A DNA stretch of 64,000 nucleotides, taken from NCBI RefSeq assembly GCF_042675915.1, contig NZ_JBHTKL010000005.1, positions 558,001 to 622,000 on the forward strand, given 5' to 3'. The DNA comes from Thalassobacillus_A hwangdonensis. GTDB lineage: Bacteria > Bacillota > Bacilli > Bacillales > Halobacillaceae. The position numbers and the translations under genes are program-made. Numbering within the stretch: the stretch's first letter is position 1; each line of letters begins with the position of its first letter. The notes below the pieces were generated by a model that was not told the origin of the DNA, ran no database searches, and saw only the letters and a list, made by a program, of their open reading frames with translations. Below, piece after piece: positions 39,701 through 48,055 of this stretch.

Positions 39701-40894
39701 ATGTTTGATACGATTGAGCAGGCATTAGAAGATTTGAAACAGGGGAAAGTGGTCATCGTCTGTGATGATGAAGATCGTGAGAATGAAGGTGATTTGATCG
39801 GTCTTGCAGAATATGCGACTCCTGAGATGATCAACTTTATGATCACATATGGAAAAGGGCTGGTGTGTACACCGGTAAGCCAGGAGATTGCAGACCGTTT
39901 GAACCTGTTTCCGATGGTAGAGCGAAACACAGATTCTCATGAAACTGCCTTTACGGTAAGTATTGATCACAAGCGTACTACTACCGGAATTTCTGCTGCA
40001 GAGCGCGCGCTGACAATCAACGAATTGCTGAACGAAGCTTCTACTGCGGATGATTTCAATAAACCTGGCCATATTTTCCCGCTGTTAGCCAAGCAAGGCG
40101 GAGTACTGCGTCGTGCAGGCCATACCGAGGCTGCGGTTGATCTCGCGAAGCTTTCGGGTTCAGAGGAAGCTGGTGTCATCTGTGAAATCATTAAAGATGA
40201 TGGAACGATGGCTCGTGTACCTGATTTAAGAAAAATGGCCGATCAATTCGGTTTGACGATGGTCACGATTGCTGACTTGATTCACTACCGTAACCAAAAC
40301 GAAACCCATGTGAAACGTGAAGTGGAAATCAAACTTCCTACTGCATATGGTGATTTCAGAGCTGTGGGCTATTCCAACGATATTGATTATCGTGAACATG
40401 TTGCACTTGTGAAAGGTGAGATCAAAGAAGGTGAACCTACGATGGTCCGCGTGCACTCAGAATGCTTAACCGGGGATGTATTCGGCTCTTATCGATGCGA
40501 TTGTGGACCCCAACTTCATGCAGCGCTGAGCCAAATCGAAGAGAACGGCAGTGGCGTTCTGCTGTATATGCGTCAGGAAGGCCGTGGAATCGGATTGTTG
40601 AATAAGATGCATGCGTATAAGCTTCAGGAAGAAGGGCTCGACACCGTTGAAGCCAACAAAAAATTGGGGTTTGCACCTGACTTAAGGGATTATGGCATTG
40701 GTGCACAGATTTTGAAGGATTTGGGCATCACTAAGCTGCGTTTGTTGACGAACAACCCTAGGAAGATTTCCGGTCTGGGCGGTTACGGCCTTGAAGTTGA
40801 AGAAAGACTTCCTATTCAAATGCCAACTCGTGAGGAAAATGAAAAATACCTGAAAACGAAACAATCCAAACTAGGCCACCTTTTCCATTTTTAA
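39701..40894 (+). CDS. ribBA: Bifunctional DHBP synthase / GTP cyclohydrolase II (RibBA)
   Basis: 397 residues. N-terminal 3,4-dihydroxy-2-butanone-4-phosphate synthase (1-~200, acidic DDEDRENEGDL) and C-terminal GTP cyclohydrolase II with zinc ligands SECLTGDVFGSYRCDCGPQL. It provides both precursors for riboflavin. Start ATG 39701 has GAGGTGATGGAG upstream. No terminator hairpin follows immediately; instead two palindromic elements separate it from ribH. Confidence 0.96.
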   Translation: MFDTIEQALEDLKQGKVVIVCDDEDRENEGDLIGLAEYATPEMINFMITYGKGLVCTPVSQEIADRLNLFPMVERNTDSHETAFTVSIDHKRTTTGISAAERALTINELLNEASTADDFNKPGHIFPLLAKQGGVLRRAGHTEAAVDLAKLSGSEEAGVICEIIKDDGTMARVPDLRKMADQFGLTMVTIADLIHYRNQNETHVKREVEIKLPTAYGDFRAVGYSNDIDYREHVALVKGEIKEGEPTMVRVHSECLTGDVFGSYRCDCGPQLHAALSQIEENGSGVLLYMRQEGRGIGLLNKMHAYKLQEEGLDTVEANKKLGFAPDLRDYGIGAQILKDLGITKLRLLTNNPRKISGLGGYGLEVEERLPIQMPTREENEKYLKTKQSKLGHLFHF

Positions 40895-40946
40895 ATTGTG
40901 ATCACACTTGATTTGCATAGGATGATTTCAATCGTTTGGGAGCTTT

Positions 40947-41070
40947 AAGGAGCGTTGGGAAAGGACTCGCTTTCCTGTGGGGGAACTGGCAAGCCTCCTC
41001 AGGCTGTGCCTTCCGGGGTCTTGCCTAGCTCCTTATCCCACGGGAGTCTCGACCTTTCCCAACGCTCCTT
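40947..41070 (-). repeat. Palindromic intergenic element, family 1, copy 2 (reverse orientation)
   Basis: Arms AAGGAGCGTTGGGAAAGG (40947-40964) and CCTTTCCCAACGCTCCTT (41053-41070) are perfectly complementary over 18 bp. The interior matches copy 1 on the minus strand: GAGACTCCCGTGGGAT, AGACCCCGGAAGG, GAGGAGGCTTGCC, GGAAAGCGAGTCC. Confidence 0.85.
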
Positions 41071-41164
41071 ACCATATTAAGAGTTCGAAATCTCTTTTGA
41101 AATTACTAATGTTAATTATGGAAAAGTAGATCAAGTTTACCTTTGCAACATTTTATTCTGGGGT

Positions 41165-41337
41165 AGTTTCGAGTAACTTAATCTTGTATGATGGTTGGCA
41201 AAACGGTGAGACTCCCGCGGGAATGGATTGGCTGGCAAGACCCCACAGAGCGTAAGCTCGAGGAGGCTTGACGTCATCCCCGCAGGAAAGCGAATCGTTT
41301 TGCCGACCCTCATCCACTCAATCAATGTCTCGAAACT
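41165..41337 (+). repeat. Palindromic intergenic element, family 1, copy 3, with nested outer arms
   Basis: Inner arms GGTTGGCAAAACG (41194-41206) and CGTTTTGCCGACC (41296-41308) enclose GAGACTCCCGCGGGAATGG, AAGACCCCACAGAGC, GAGGAGGCTTGACG, CCCGCAGGAAAGCG. A second outer pair, TAGTTTCGAG (41165-41174) and CTCGAAACTA (about 41327-41336), extends the palindrome. With copy 2 it fills the ~500 bp between ribBA and ribH. Confidence 0.78.
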
Positions 41338-41390
41338 AATAGAACTTATAATGAATCAACTAAAGAAACAAATATTAAGGAGGATCATTC

Positions 41391-41861
41391 ATGGTAAAAC
41401 ATTATGAAGGACATTTAGTAGGAACGGATCTTAGAGTAGGGATCGTTGTCGGGCGATTCAACGATTTCATCACAAGCAAACTATACGAAGGAGCACTGGA
41501 TGCATTAAAGCGCCACGGTGTTAACATGGATCAAGTGGAATCCGCTTGGGTACCGGGTGCTTTTGAAATCCCGATGATTGCAGATAAGATGGCAGCATCC
41601 GGGAAATATGATGCAGTGATCACGCTCGGGGCAGTCATCCGAGGATCCACTCCACATTTCGATTACGTGTGTAATGAAGCTGCGAAAGGCGTCTCCCAGG
41701 CGTCTTCGAAAAACGGAATCCCTGTCATTTTCGGTGTCATCACGACTGACACGATCGAACAGGCGATTGAACGTGCTGGAACAAAAGCAGGGAATAAAGG
41801 CTGGGAAGCTGCAACCGCAGCTATTGAAATGGGTAACCTTACAAAAATGCTCAGCGAATAA
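41391..41861 (+). CDS. ribH: Lumazine synthase (riboflavin synthase beta chain)
   Basis: 156 residues. It condenses DHBP with aminouracil to give lumazine in the 60-subunit capsid. Motifs are GRFNDFITSKLYEGALDAL, GAFEIPMIADKMA and GAVIRGSTPHFDYV (with the catalytic His). AAGGAGGATCATTC precedes the ATG. Separated from ribBA by ~500 bp of palindromic elements instead of lying directly behind it. Confidence 0.95.
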   Translation: MVKHYEGHLVGTDLRVGIVVGRFNDFITSKLYEGALDALKRHGVNMDQVESAWVPGAFEIPMIADKMAASGKYDAVITLGAVIRGSTPHFDYVCNEAAKGVSQASSKNGIPVIFGVITTDTIEQAIERAGTKAGNKGWEAATAAIEMGNLTKMLSE

Positions 41862-41869
41862 ACGAACTT

Positions 41870-41901
41870 GGAGCTCATGCTTATAGCATGGGCTCCTTTT
41901 T
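41870..41901 (+). terminator. Terminator after ribH
   Basis: GGAGCTCATGCT (41870-41881) pairs with AGCATGGGCTCC (41885-41896), followed by TTTTT. Confidence 0.88.
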
Positions 41902-41903
41902 AG

Positions 41904-41998
41904 CACTTTAAGAAAGTTTAACTTTTTTAAAGGGATAAAGTATAAGAAAATACTAAGGCTTTCGCCATAAGTACTTGGCGACAAGCCAAGTTCTAACC
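41904..41998. repeat. Hairpin element, family 2, copy C
   Basis: CTTTAAGAAAG, AAAGTTTAACTTT, AAAGTATAAGAAAATACTAA and GGCTTtCGCC / GGCGacAAGCC, nearly identical to copies A and B. Between the ribH terminator and the photolyase gene. Confidence 0.82.
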
Positions 41999-42060
41999 TA
42001 TCCAAAGTTTAATATGCTCCTGTTTGGATATAAAATCATGGATAGAAGGAAGGTGGGACA

Positions 42061-43488
42061 ATGGGAACAATCGCTGTCTGGTTTCGAAAGGATCTAAGGC
42101 TGAATGATCAAACGGCACTTTCCCAAGCACTTCAAACGTTAGATAAAAATGATCAGATTCTTGCTGTTTTTCATATTCATCCTGCATTGACCGAGAATTT
42201 CTCAATACGCCATGATTACTTTTTCCAAACACTACGAACATTCGTAGAGGCCTGTAATAAAGCTGGGATGCCGGTTCACTTCATCAATGGGTCTCTAGAG
42301 GAAGGGTTCACACATCTGACCAGTGAGGTTGAGGACCTCGAAGCAATCTACTTCAATGAAGATGAAGTCGGGTACGGGAAAAAGCGCGACGAAGAGGCAA
42401 TGAAATGGCTTGATGACCATGAAGTTCCTTATCGCACCTTCATTGACCACCATATCCATGGTGCAGGTGAAATTAAGAAGGCGGATGGAGATCCTTATCT
42501 AGTATTCACTCCATACTTTAAGAAGTGGAAAACCAGGAAAAAGCCTTCCATCCAAAAGGTCGATCATCAAAAGCTGAAGAAACAAGGTGCTGATCTGACA
42601 GAAGCCTTCAAGGATGGATACGATACTTATCAAAAGATGCTGAAGAAATGTACACATGATTGGAAAGCCTTGGGCGAAACGTGTGCAATGGAACGACTGA
42701 AGCAATTCATTGATGAGAGAATTTATGACTATGAGAAGAAACGAGACTTTCCGGCTTTGAATGGAACGAGCAGGCTTTCACCTTATCTAAAGACAGGAGC
42801 ACTTTCACCGAGAACCATCTATCACCAGATTGGGGAGGAGGTAGACCATCGGAAGAACCTTGAAGGGGTGGACACCTTTGTGTCTGAACTGGCATGGAGA
42901 GATTTTTACTCGATGGTCTACCACTACCATCCTGACTGCAAAGATAAAGAAATCATCGAAAAGTATCGTGGACTGGATTGGAACACGGATGAAGCAATGT
43001 TTGAAAAGTGGAAGGATGGACAGACAGGCTTTCCGTTGATTGATGCTGCCATGACGCAATTAAATGAACGAGGGTGGATGCATAATCGCCTGCGGATGGC
43101 TACGGCTTCCTTTTTGACAAAGGACTTGTTGATGGATTGGCGTAAAGGGGAGCGCTACTTTGAAGAGAAGCTGATTGATTACGATCCTGCATCCAATATC
43201 GGTGGATGGCAGTGGGCCGCATCCACTGGTACCGATGCCGTGCCTTATTTCCGAGTCTTCAACCCGGTTCGGCAGTCTGAACGTTTTGATCCCAAAGGTG
43301 CATTTATCAAGCGTTATCTTCCTGCACTGGAAAAAGTTCCTGAAGCATATATACACGAGCCTTGGAAGATGTCGGATGAGGAACAGCGGGAAGCGGAGTG
43401 CATCATTGGTGAGGATTATCCAAAGCCGATGGTGGATCACAAGACGATGCGGAAGCGGGCAATCGAAATGTTCAAAGGAGAATCGTAG
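42061..43488 (+). CDS. phrB: Deoxyribodipyrimidine photolyase, class I CPD type
   Basis: 475 residues. The N-terminal antenna domain starts TIAVWFRKDLRLNDQTAL; the FAD-binding catalytic domain has GTSRLSPYLKTGALSPR, the WRDFYSMVYHYHP segment and the C-terminal NIGGWQWAASTGTDAVPYFRVFNP. It uses light to split cyclobutane pyrimidine dimers. GGAAGGTGGGAC precedes ATG 42061. No cryptochrome-type tail. Flavin supply from the adjacent riboflavin operon is coincidental at this level. Confidence 0.93.
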   Translation: MGTIAVWFRKDLRLNDQTALSQALQTLDKNDQILAVFHIHPALTENFSIRHDYFFQTLRTFVEACNKAGMPVHFINGSLEEGFTHLTSEVEDLEAIYFNEDEVGYGKKRDEEAMKWLDDHEVPYRTFIDHHIHGAGEIKKADGDPYLVFTPYFKKWKTRKKPSIQKVDHQKLKKQGADLTEAFKDGYDTYQKMLKKCTHDWKALGETCAMERLKQFIDERIYDYEKKRDFPALNGTSRLSPYLKTGALSPRTIYHQIGEEVDHRKNLEGVDTFVSELAWRDFYSMVYHYHPDCKDKEIIEKYRGLDWNTDEAMFEKWKDGQTGFPLIDAAMTQLNERGWMHNRLRMATASFLTKDLLMDWRKGERYFEEKLIDYDPASNIGGWQWAASTGTDAVPYFRVFNPVRQSERFDPKGAFIKRYLPALEKVPEAYIHEPWKMSDEEQREAECIIGEDYPKPMVDHKTMRKRAIEMFKGES

Positions 43489-43501
43489 ATTAGATCTCTT
43501 A

Positions 43502-43529
43502 AAAAGAGGACGGGAAACCGTTCTTTTTT
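43502..43529 (+). terminator. Terminator after phrB
   Basis: AAAGAGGACGG (43503-43513) pairs with CCGTTCTTTT (43518-43527), T-rich tail. Confidence 0.75.
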
Positions 43530-43611
43530 CTTTGTTACACTTTCTCACGCAGGTGACAGTGGCTTTACATTTTGTTGACAACCTCCATAAAGCGTTTGAG
43601 AGGCGAGAAAA

Positions 43612-43653
43612 TTGTATATGTAAATAGTAGAGAACATCTTGTTTCATATACAA
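43612..43653. promoter_or_regulatory. Inverted repeat upstream of the acyltransferase gene
   Basis: TTGTATATG (43612-43620) and CATATACAA (43645-43653) are perfect 9-bp complements separated by 24 bases. An operator pair or a leader hairpin; not resolved. TTGACA at 43575-43580 may be part of the promoter but has no matching -10. Confidence 0.4.
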
Positions 43654-43679
43654 CGTGAGTGAGAAAGGAAATGAAAGAA

Positions 43680-44687
43680 ATGAAGCGTGAGGCTTATTTC
43701 GATAATGCAAAAATCATCCTGATCTTTTTAGTCGTCTTCGGACACATGATCCAGCCCTTTACGGATGGATCAAAACCGATGTACACGTTATACATGTGGA
43801 TCTATACCTTCCACATGCCAGCATTCATCTTCCTTGCTGGCTTTTTTGCGAAAGGCTCCGGAAATAAAGGATACATTGCCAAACTGGCAAAGAAATTGAT
43901 TTTCCCTTATATCGTTTTCCAGGTCATCTACACGATTTTCTATTTCTTTATCGGTAAAGACGGCTGGATGACGACACCATTCCATCCGCATTGGTCACTT
44001 TGGTTCTTGTTCAGCATGTTCTGCTGGCATGTACTGTTGCAGCTGTTCAGCAAGATTCCTCCAATGATCGGATTGGCGCTGTCTGTCACTATCGGTATTG
44101 TAATCGGCTATGCTAGTGATATCGGCCATACGTACAGTCTATCTCGTACGTTCGTTTTCTTCCCGTTCTTCCTGGCAGGATATTGGTTGACGAAAGATCA
44201 AGTAGCCAAATGGCGTACGAAGCAGGTGAAAGTAGCTTCAGTGATTGTAATGGCCATTGTAGCAGGGGTCATTGCCTATGCACCTGAATTCAGCTCCGGC
44301 TGGTTCCTTGGATCAAAATCCTATGCAGTGTTAGATTTGCCTAACAGTGGCGGGCTGGCCCGTTTAGGTGTCTACATGCTGGCTGGAATCATGACCGTGG
44401 CAGTGCTTGCCTGGATACCTGTGAAAGGAAGTCGGATTTCCGTGCTTGGTCAGCGAACGCTGTATGTGTATTTGCTCCACGGTTTCTTAATCCAGTTCTT
44501 CCGCCAGGCGGATGTCTTCCATGTGGACAATGTCATCGATGTGATCGGTCTGGCAGCAGTATCTGCAATCATCGTGCTGTTATTGTCTACAAGAATCGTA
44601 CTGACGATTTCCCAACCGTTGATTGAAGGACAGATGAAGCATCTGAAACGATATTTTTCTTCAAAAAATGTACAGGAAAACAACTGA
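43680..44687 (+). CDS. Acyltransferase 3 family membrane protein
   Basis: 335 residues with ~10 membrane helices. It starts MKREAYFDNAKIILIFLVVFGHMIQPF, where the His belongs to the (D/E)-x-H region of acyltransferase 3 proteins that O-acylate sugars or cell-wall polymers. The FHMPAFIFLAGFFA motif of loop 1 is also present. ATG 43680 has AAAGGAA 9 bases upstream; ATG 43671 and GTG 43659 are unlikely. Acceptor unknown. Confidence 0.82.
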   Translation: MKREAYFDNAKIILIFLVVFGHMIQPFTDGSKPMYTLYMWIYTFHMPAFIFLAGFFAKGSGNKGYIAKLAKKLIFPYIVFQVIYTIFYFFIGKDGWMTTPFHPHWSLWFLFSMFCWHVLLQLFSKIPPMIGLALSVTIGIVIGYASDIGHTYSLSRTFVFFPFFLAGYWLTKDQVAKWRTKQVKVASVIVMAIVAGVIAYAPEFSSGWFLGSKSYAVLDLPNSGGLARLGVYMLAGIMTVAVLAWIPVKGSRISVLGQRTLYVYLLHGFLIQFFRQADVFHVDNVIDVIGLAAVSAIIVLLLSTRIVLTISQPLIEGQMKHLKRYFSSKNVQENN

Positions 44688-44706
44688 ATCGAATAGACAA
44701 AAAGGA

Positions 44707-44758
44707 AAACCCTCCTATTACAGCGAATGCTACAAGTAGTTGTTTAATAGGAGGGTTT
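44707..44758 (+). promoter_or_regulatory. Long hairpin covering the ribosome-binding site of the next gene
   Basis: AAACCCTCCTATTA (44707-44720) and TAATAGGAGGGTTT (44745-44758) are a perfect 14-bp stem with a 24-base loop. The 3' strand contains the AGGAGGG ribosome-binding site of the gene starting at 44762. It may also terminate the acyltransferase transcript (GGGTTT end). Confidence 0.7.
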
Positions 44759-44761
44759 GTT

Positions 44762-45610
44762 ATGCAGTTGAAGGCGTTGATGGAATGTTCCTTTCATGAT
44801 GCAGTAGCCGCTTGGAATGCGGGGTTCCAGGACTACCAGGTGAATCTGACAATGACGGTCCGTCCCTTTCTTTCAAGGATGGTGCATGAAGGGCTGTCTC
44901 CGGAATATTCTTTTTTAGCTTATGATGGAGATCGGCCAGTAGGGATTTTGCTGAGTGGTATTGTAGAGCACGAAGAGGGAAAGGAAGCATACAACGGCGG
45001 GACAGCCGTCGATCCGGATTATCGTGATAAGGGAGTTGGCTATCTTCTGGTTAAGGCTGCGCTCGATAAATATGAAGAAGAAGGCGCCGATATTGCCACG
45101 CTTGAAGCGATTTCCACCAATGATCGGGCAATTCACATGTACGAGAAGCACAACTATGGTATCGTCGATCATTTGGCTATGATGGGGAAAAAGGGAGAGC
45201 GAACAAAAGGGGATGGAACGTTAAGAATGGCAAAGCTCACCAACAGTCAGCTGGATGGCATCGATTTTCATGATGAAGATATTCCGTGGCAGACGAGGAT
45301 TCTGCATATTAAAGGAGCCGAAGCTTTTGCATTTTATGATGACCATTTAGTAGGGTACACCGTCATTACTCAAGCATTCGGAGAGTCCGGAAATCGGGAA
45401 AGAGTGTTGATCTATCAACTCGAAGCCGCAGATCTGAATGAGACAAGCTATGCTTCCTTATTGCAAACCTTGTATCAGGAATTCCCAGCGGACCATTACA
45501 GCGTCGTAAACATAAGAAAATCCCATCCCCTCTACGAAGTCCTCCTCCAGGAAGGCTTCGAAACCAAAATCGAACAAGTATGGATGAAACGAAAAATGAA
45601 TCTTACGTGA
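44762..45610 (+). CDS. GNAT family N-acetyltransferase
   Basis: 282 residues. The N-terminal GNAT domain is complete (NGGTAVDPDYRDKGVGYLLVKAALD with the acetyl-CoA loop, then AISTNDRAIHMYEKHNYG). The C-terminal ~130 residues resemble a second, degenerate GNAT or sterol-carrier-like domain. ATG 44762; its ribosome-binding site is buried in the hairpin described above. Substrate unknown. Confidence 0.83.
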   Translation: MQLKALMECSFHDAVAAWNAGFQDYQVNLTMTVRPFLSRMVHEGLSPEYSFLAYDGDRPVGILLSGIVEHEEGKEAYNGGTAVDPDYRDKGVGYLLVKAALDKYEEEGADIATLEAISTNDRAIHMYEKHNYGIVDHLAMMGKKGERTKGDGTLRMAKLTNSQLDGIDFHDEDIPWQTRILHIKGAEAFAFYDDHLVGYTVITQAFGESGNRERVLIYQLEAADLNETSYASLLQTLYQEFPADHYSVVNIRKSHPLYEVLLQEGFETKIEQVWMKRKMNLT

Positions 45611-45613
45611 ACA

Positions 45614-45640
45614 AGGAGGAGCTGAAAAAGCTCCTTTTTT
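45614..45640 (+). terminator. Terminator after the acetyltransferase gene
   Basis: AGGAGCT pairs with AGCTCCT across GAAAA, followed by six T. Confidence 0.8.
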
Positions 45641-45722
45641 ATTGAATATATAGTAATGTGTATAATCTACAATTAGCACTAGAATGATTCACTTGAAATA
45701 GAAGAGATTTCTATTAAGAGTA

Positions 45723-45887
45723 GGTCAATAAATACATTTTGATAAGGGGAAGGGAAACAGGGAGACTCCGACAGGAAGAGTAAGACAGGCGAGACCCCGG
45801 AGGTCGAAAGACCGAGGAGGCTTGCCGTCTTCCCTGCGGAAAGCGGACTGTTTCCCTGGACCGGTAATCTTTAAAACGGAATTGACC
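45723..45887 (+). repeat. Palindromic intergenic element, family 1, copy 4, with outer arms
   Basis: Inner arms AGGGAAACAG (45751-45760) and CTGTTTCCCT (45848-45857) enclose GAGACTCCGACAGGAAGAG, GAGACCCCGGAGG, GAGGAGGCTTGCCG, CCTGCGGAAAGCGG. Outer arms GGTCAAT (45723-45729) and ATTGACC (45881-45887) are also complementary. It accounts for most of the ~380 bp between genes here. Confidence 0.8.
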
Positions 45888-45989
45888 AATCGGTTACTAT
45901 AATTTAACGTTTGCAAAGTCTTTCGTTTTAAAATACCAATAATGTGAAATAGTAACAAGAGAGCATTTTTGATAAAAGGAGGAAATACA

Positions 45990-46652
45990 ATGTCTGAGAA
46001 AATCCTTATGATTGTTACGAATACATCCACGACGGAAAATGGCCTTGAAACTGGTTTATGGTTATCCGAATTCGTAGAGCCACTGATGGAATTCACACAG
46101 GCGGGATATGTCGTCCACACCGCAAGTATCAATGGAGGAAAGATCCACATCGACCCGAACAGCTACTCCAATGAGCTGCCAAAGGAATGGGAAGGAGTAA
46201 TGGACCCATTGGATTCAACGGACAAGCTTAGTGATCTGAATCCGGAAGATTATGTAGGTGTGTTCCTACCTGGTGGGCATGGAACGATGTTCGACCTTCC
46301 AGGAAACGAAACGGTACAGAACACATTGCGTCATTTCGTGGATAGCGGCAAGCTTGTTGGAGCAGTCTGCCACGGGCCAGCAGGTTTTGTAGGTGTGAAG
46401 GACAAGAATGGGGAGCCGATTGTAAAAGGCAAGACGATCACCGGCTTCACTGACTCTGAGGAGAAAGATACAGGACTAGATGACAAGATGCCTTTCCTAT
46501 TAGAATCCCAGCTGCGTCAGGAAGGTGCCGAATTCGTAGTGAAGGACGACTATGAAGATCACGTCGAAGTAGACGGGAACTTCGTCACTGGACAGAACCC
46601 ACAGTCAAGCTTAAGTGCAGGAAAAGCCTTTGTGAAAGCATTGAAAAAATAA
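45990..46652 (+). CDS. DJ-1/PfpI family protein (Hsp31-like)
   Basis: 220 residues. The nucleophile Cys lies in LVGAVCHGPAGF, followed by His; the acidic partner is in the TGLWLSEFVEP region. This arrangement matches the Hsp31/YDR533C branch, which includes glyoxalase III and protein deglycase claims, and some chaperones. AAAAGGAGGAAATACA precedes ATG 45990; the upstream frame from 45969 is not supported. Monocistronic. Confidence 0.88.
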   Translation: MSEKILMIVTNTSTTENGLETGLWLSEFVEPLMEFTQAGYVVHTASINGGKIHIDPNSYSNELPKEWEGVMDPLDSTDKLSDLNPEDYVGVFLPGGHGTMFDLPGNETVQNTLRHFVDSGKLVGAVCHGPAGFVGVKDKNGEPIVKGKTITGFTDSEEKDTGLDDKMPFLLESQLRQEGAEFVVKDDYEDHVEVDGNFVTGQNPQSSLSAGKAFVKALKK

Positions 46653-46661
46653 CACACCAAA

Positions 46662-46690
46662 AAACGCAGGGAATGCTTTTCCCTGCGTTT
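46662..46690. terminator. Bidirectional terminator
   Basis: AAACGCAGGGAA (46662-46673) pairs with TTCCCTGCGTTT (46679-46690). Flanking ACACAC and GTGTGT extend it. Serves the DJ-1 gene and the convergent yjiH-like gene. Confidence 0.8.
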
Positions 46691-46699
46691 CGTGTGTCA

Positions 46700-48055
46700 T
46701 TAAAAGATGATGTGTGCGACTAACGTGATGACTGGTAATGTGATGAGTGTCCGTTCAAGGAAAATGATGAACAGCTCTTTCAAACTTACAGGTACTTTTG
46801 ATGCAAGCAGTAAGCCACCAACCTCTGACATATAAATCAGCTGGGTTACAGAAAGGGAGGCAATAATGAACCGTGTCATTTCACTTTCGATTGAAGCTCC
46901 GATGATCGCTGGAAGGAACATATCAGCAAAACCTACAAGAATGGTCTCCGATGCTTCTGCCGCATATGGAATCTGCATCAGTTCAAGCAACGGTATGAAA
47001 GGGTAGCCGAGCCAAGTAAAGAATGGCGTGGATTCAGCAATCACAAGTGCAATCGTACCAAGAGCCATTACAATCGGTGCTACTCCCATCCACATGTCGA
47101 GGATATTTTTCCCGCCATCCTTGAAGAATTTACTTACACTGGATTCCTTGCTTCCTCTTGCTACCGCCTGCTGATACCCGAAGGTGAAAGCGTTATGGTG
47201 CGATGGAATCTCTTCGTCCGTTTTTGCTGGTTCTTCCGTGACATAGGTATCTTTCTTTCTTGATAGTGGCGGAATGCGTGGCATGATCAATGCTGCAACA
47301 AATCCGGCTAATGCGACGGTCAGATAGAAAGGCACGAATAGACGGCTTAGGCCGACCTGGTCGATGACGACCAAACAGAACGTGATGGAAACGACCGAGA
47401 AAGTCGTCCCGATGACAGCGGCTTCCCGCTTCGTATAGTAGCCTTCCTCGTACTGTTTACTTGTGAGTAAAACTCCGATCGTTCCATCACCAAGCCATGA
47501 GGCAAGGGAATCGATTGAGGAACGCCCAGGTAAAGTGAAGAGTGGTCGCATGATTCTTGTCAGCAATACGCCGAACAACTCGAGTAATCCATAGTTAAGC
47601 AATAATGGTAAGAACAGTCCTGCAAATAGAAAGATGGCGAACAGTGTATGGAGCAGGTCACCAAGGAGCAGGTTTCCGGTTGCATCAGATGTGATGGCTT
47701 CAGGCCCGATCTGATAATAGGTCATGATGGCAAAAATCATACCAAGTACGCGTGCCACCACCCAAATTGGAGACACTAAAAATAAGGATTGAAAGAAAGG
47801 ATAGCGGTTTAAAAGGGCAGGCTTTGCCACTTTCGCTACAAGAGTCGCCAGAGCAGTGATTGTTATGATGAGCATCATGATGAAAGATAGCTGGTCTGCC
47901 AGCAGATCCTTCAACCGGTTGGCCATGATGGCGACAGGGATGGTCCACGCTTCTTCTTTAGAATCATATACGGGAACCATGAATAAAAATATTCCCAATA
48001 AAGAGGGAAGAATGAATTTTAAATGACTGATAATCGAAAATTTCTCTCTTTTCAT
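46700..48055 (-). CDS. YjiH-family membrane protein with gate domains
   Basis: 451 residues with ~10-11 membrane helices. Two nucleoside-recognition (gate) segments are seen: LASWLGDGTIGVLLTSKQYEEGYYTKREAAVIGTTFSVVSI and VGFADMFLPAIIGASIESEMTRFIIASLSVTQLIYMSEVG. The family resembles nucleoside and spore-maturation gate proteins; the substrate is unknown. CAGGAG lies about 11 bases before the ATG at 48055. Confidence 0.8.
   Translation of the reverse strand: MKREKFSIISHLKFILPSLLGIFLFMVPVYDSKEEAWTIPVAIMANRLKDLLADQLSFIMMLIITITALATLVAKVAKPALLNRYPFFQSLFLVSPIWVVARVLGMIFAIMTYYQIGPEAITSDATGNLLLGDLLHTLFAIFLFAGLFLPLLLNYGLLELFGVLLTRIMRPLFTLPGRSSIDSLASWLGDGTIGVLLTSKQYEEGYYTKREAAVIGTTFSVVSITFCLVVIDQVGLSRLFVPFYLTVALAGFVAALIMPRIPPLSRKKDTYVTEEPAKTDEEIPSHHNAFTFGYQQAVARGSKESSVSKFFKDGGKNILDMWMGVAPIVMALGTIALVIAESTPFFTWLGYPFIPLLELMQIPYAAEASETILVGFADMFLPAIIGASIESEMTRFIIASLSVTQLIYMSEVGGLLLASKVPVSLKELFIIFLERTLITLPVITLVAHIIF

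Noticed and set aside
39382..39930. Minus-strand frame of 182 codons opposite ribE/ribBA
   Set aside because: Antisense shadow of two well recognised genes.
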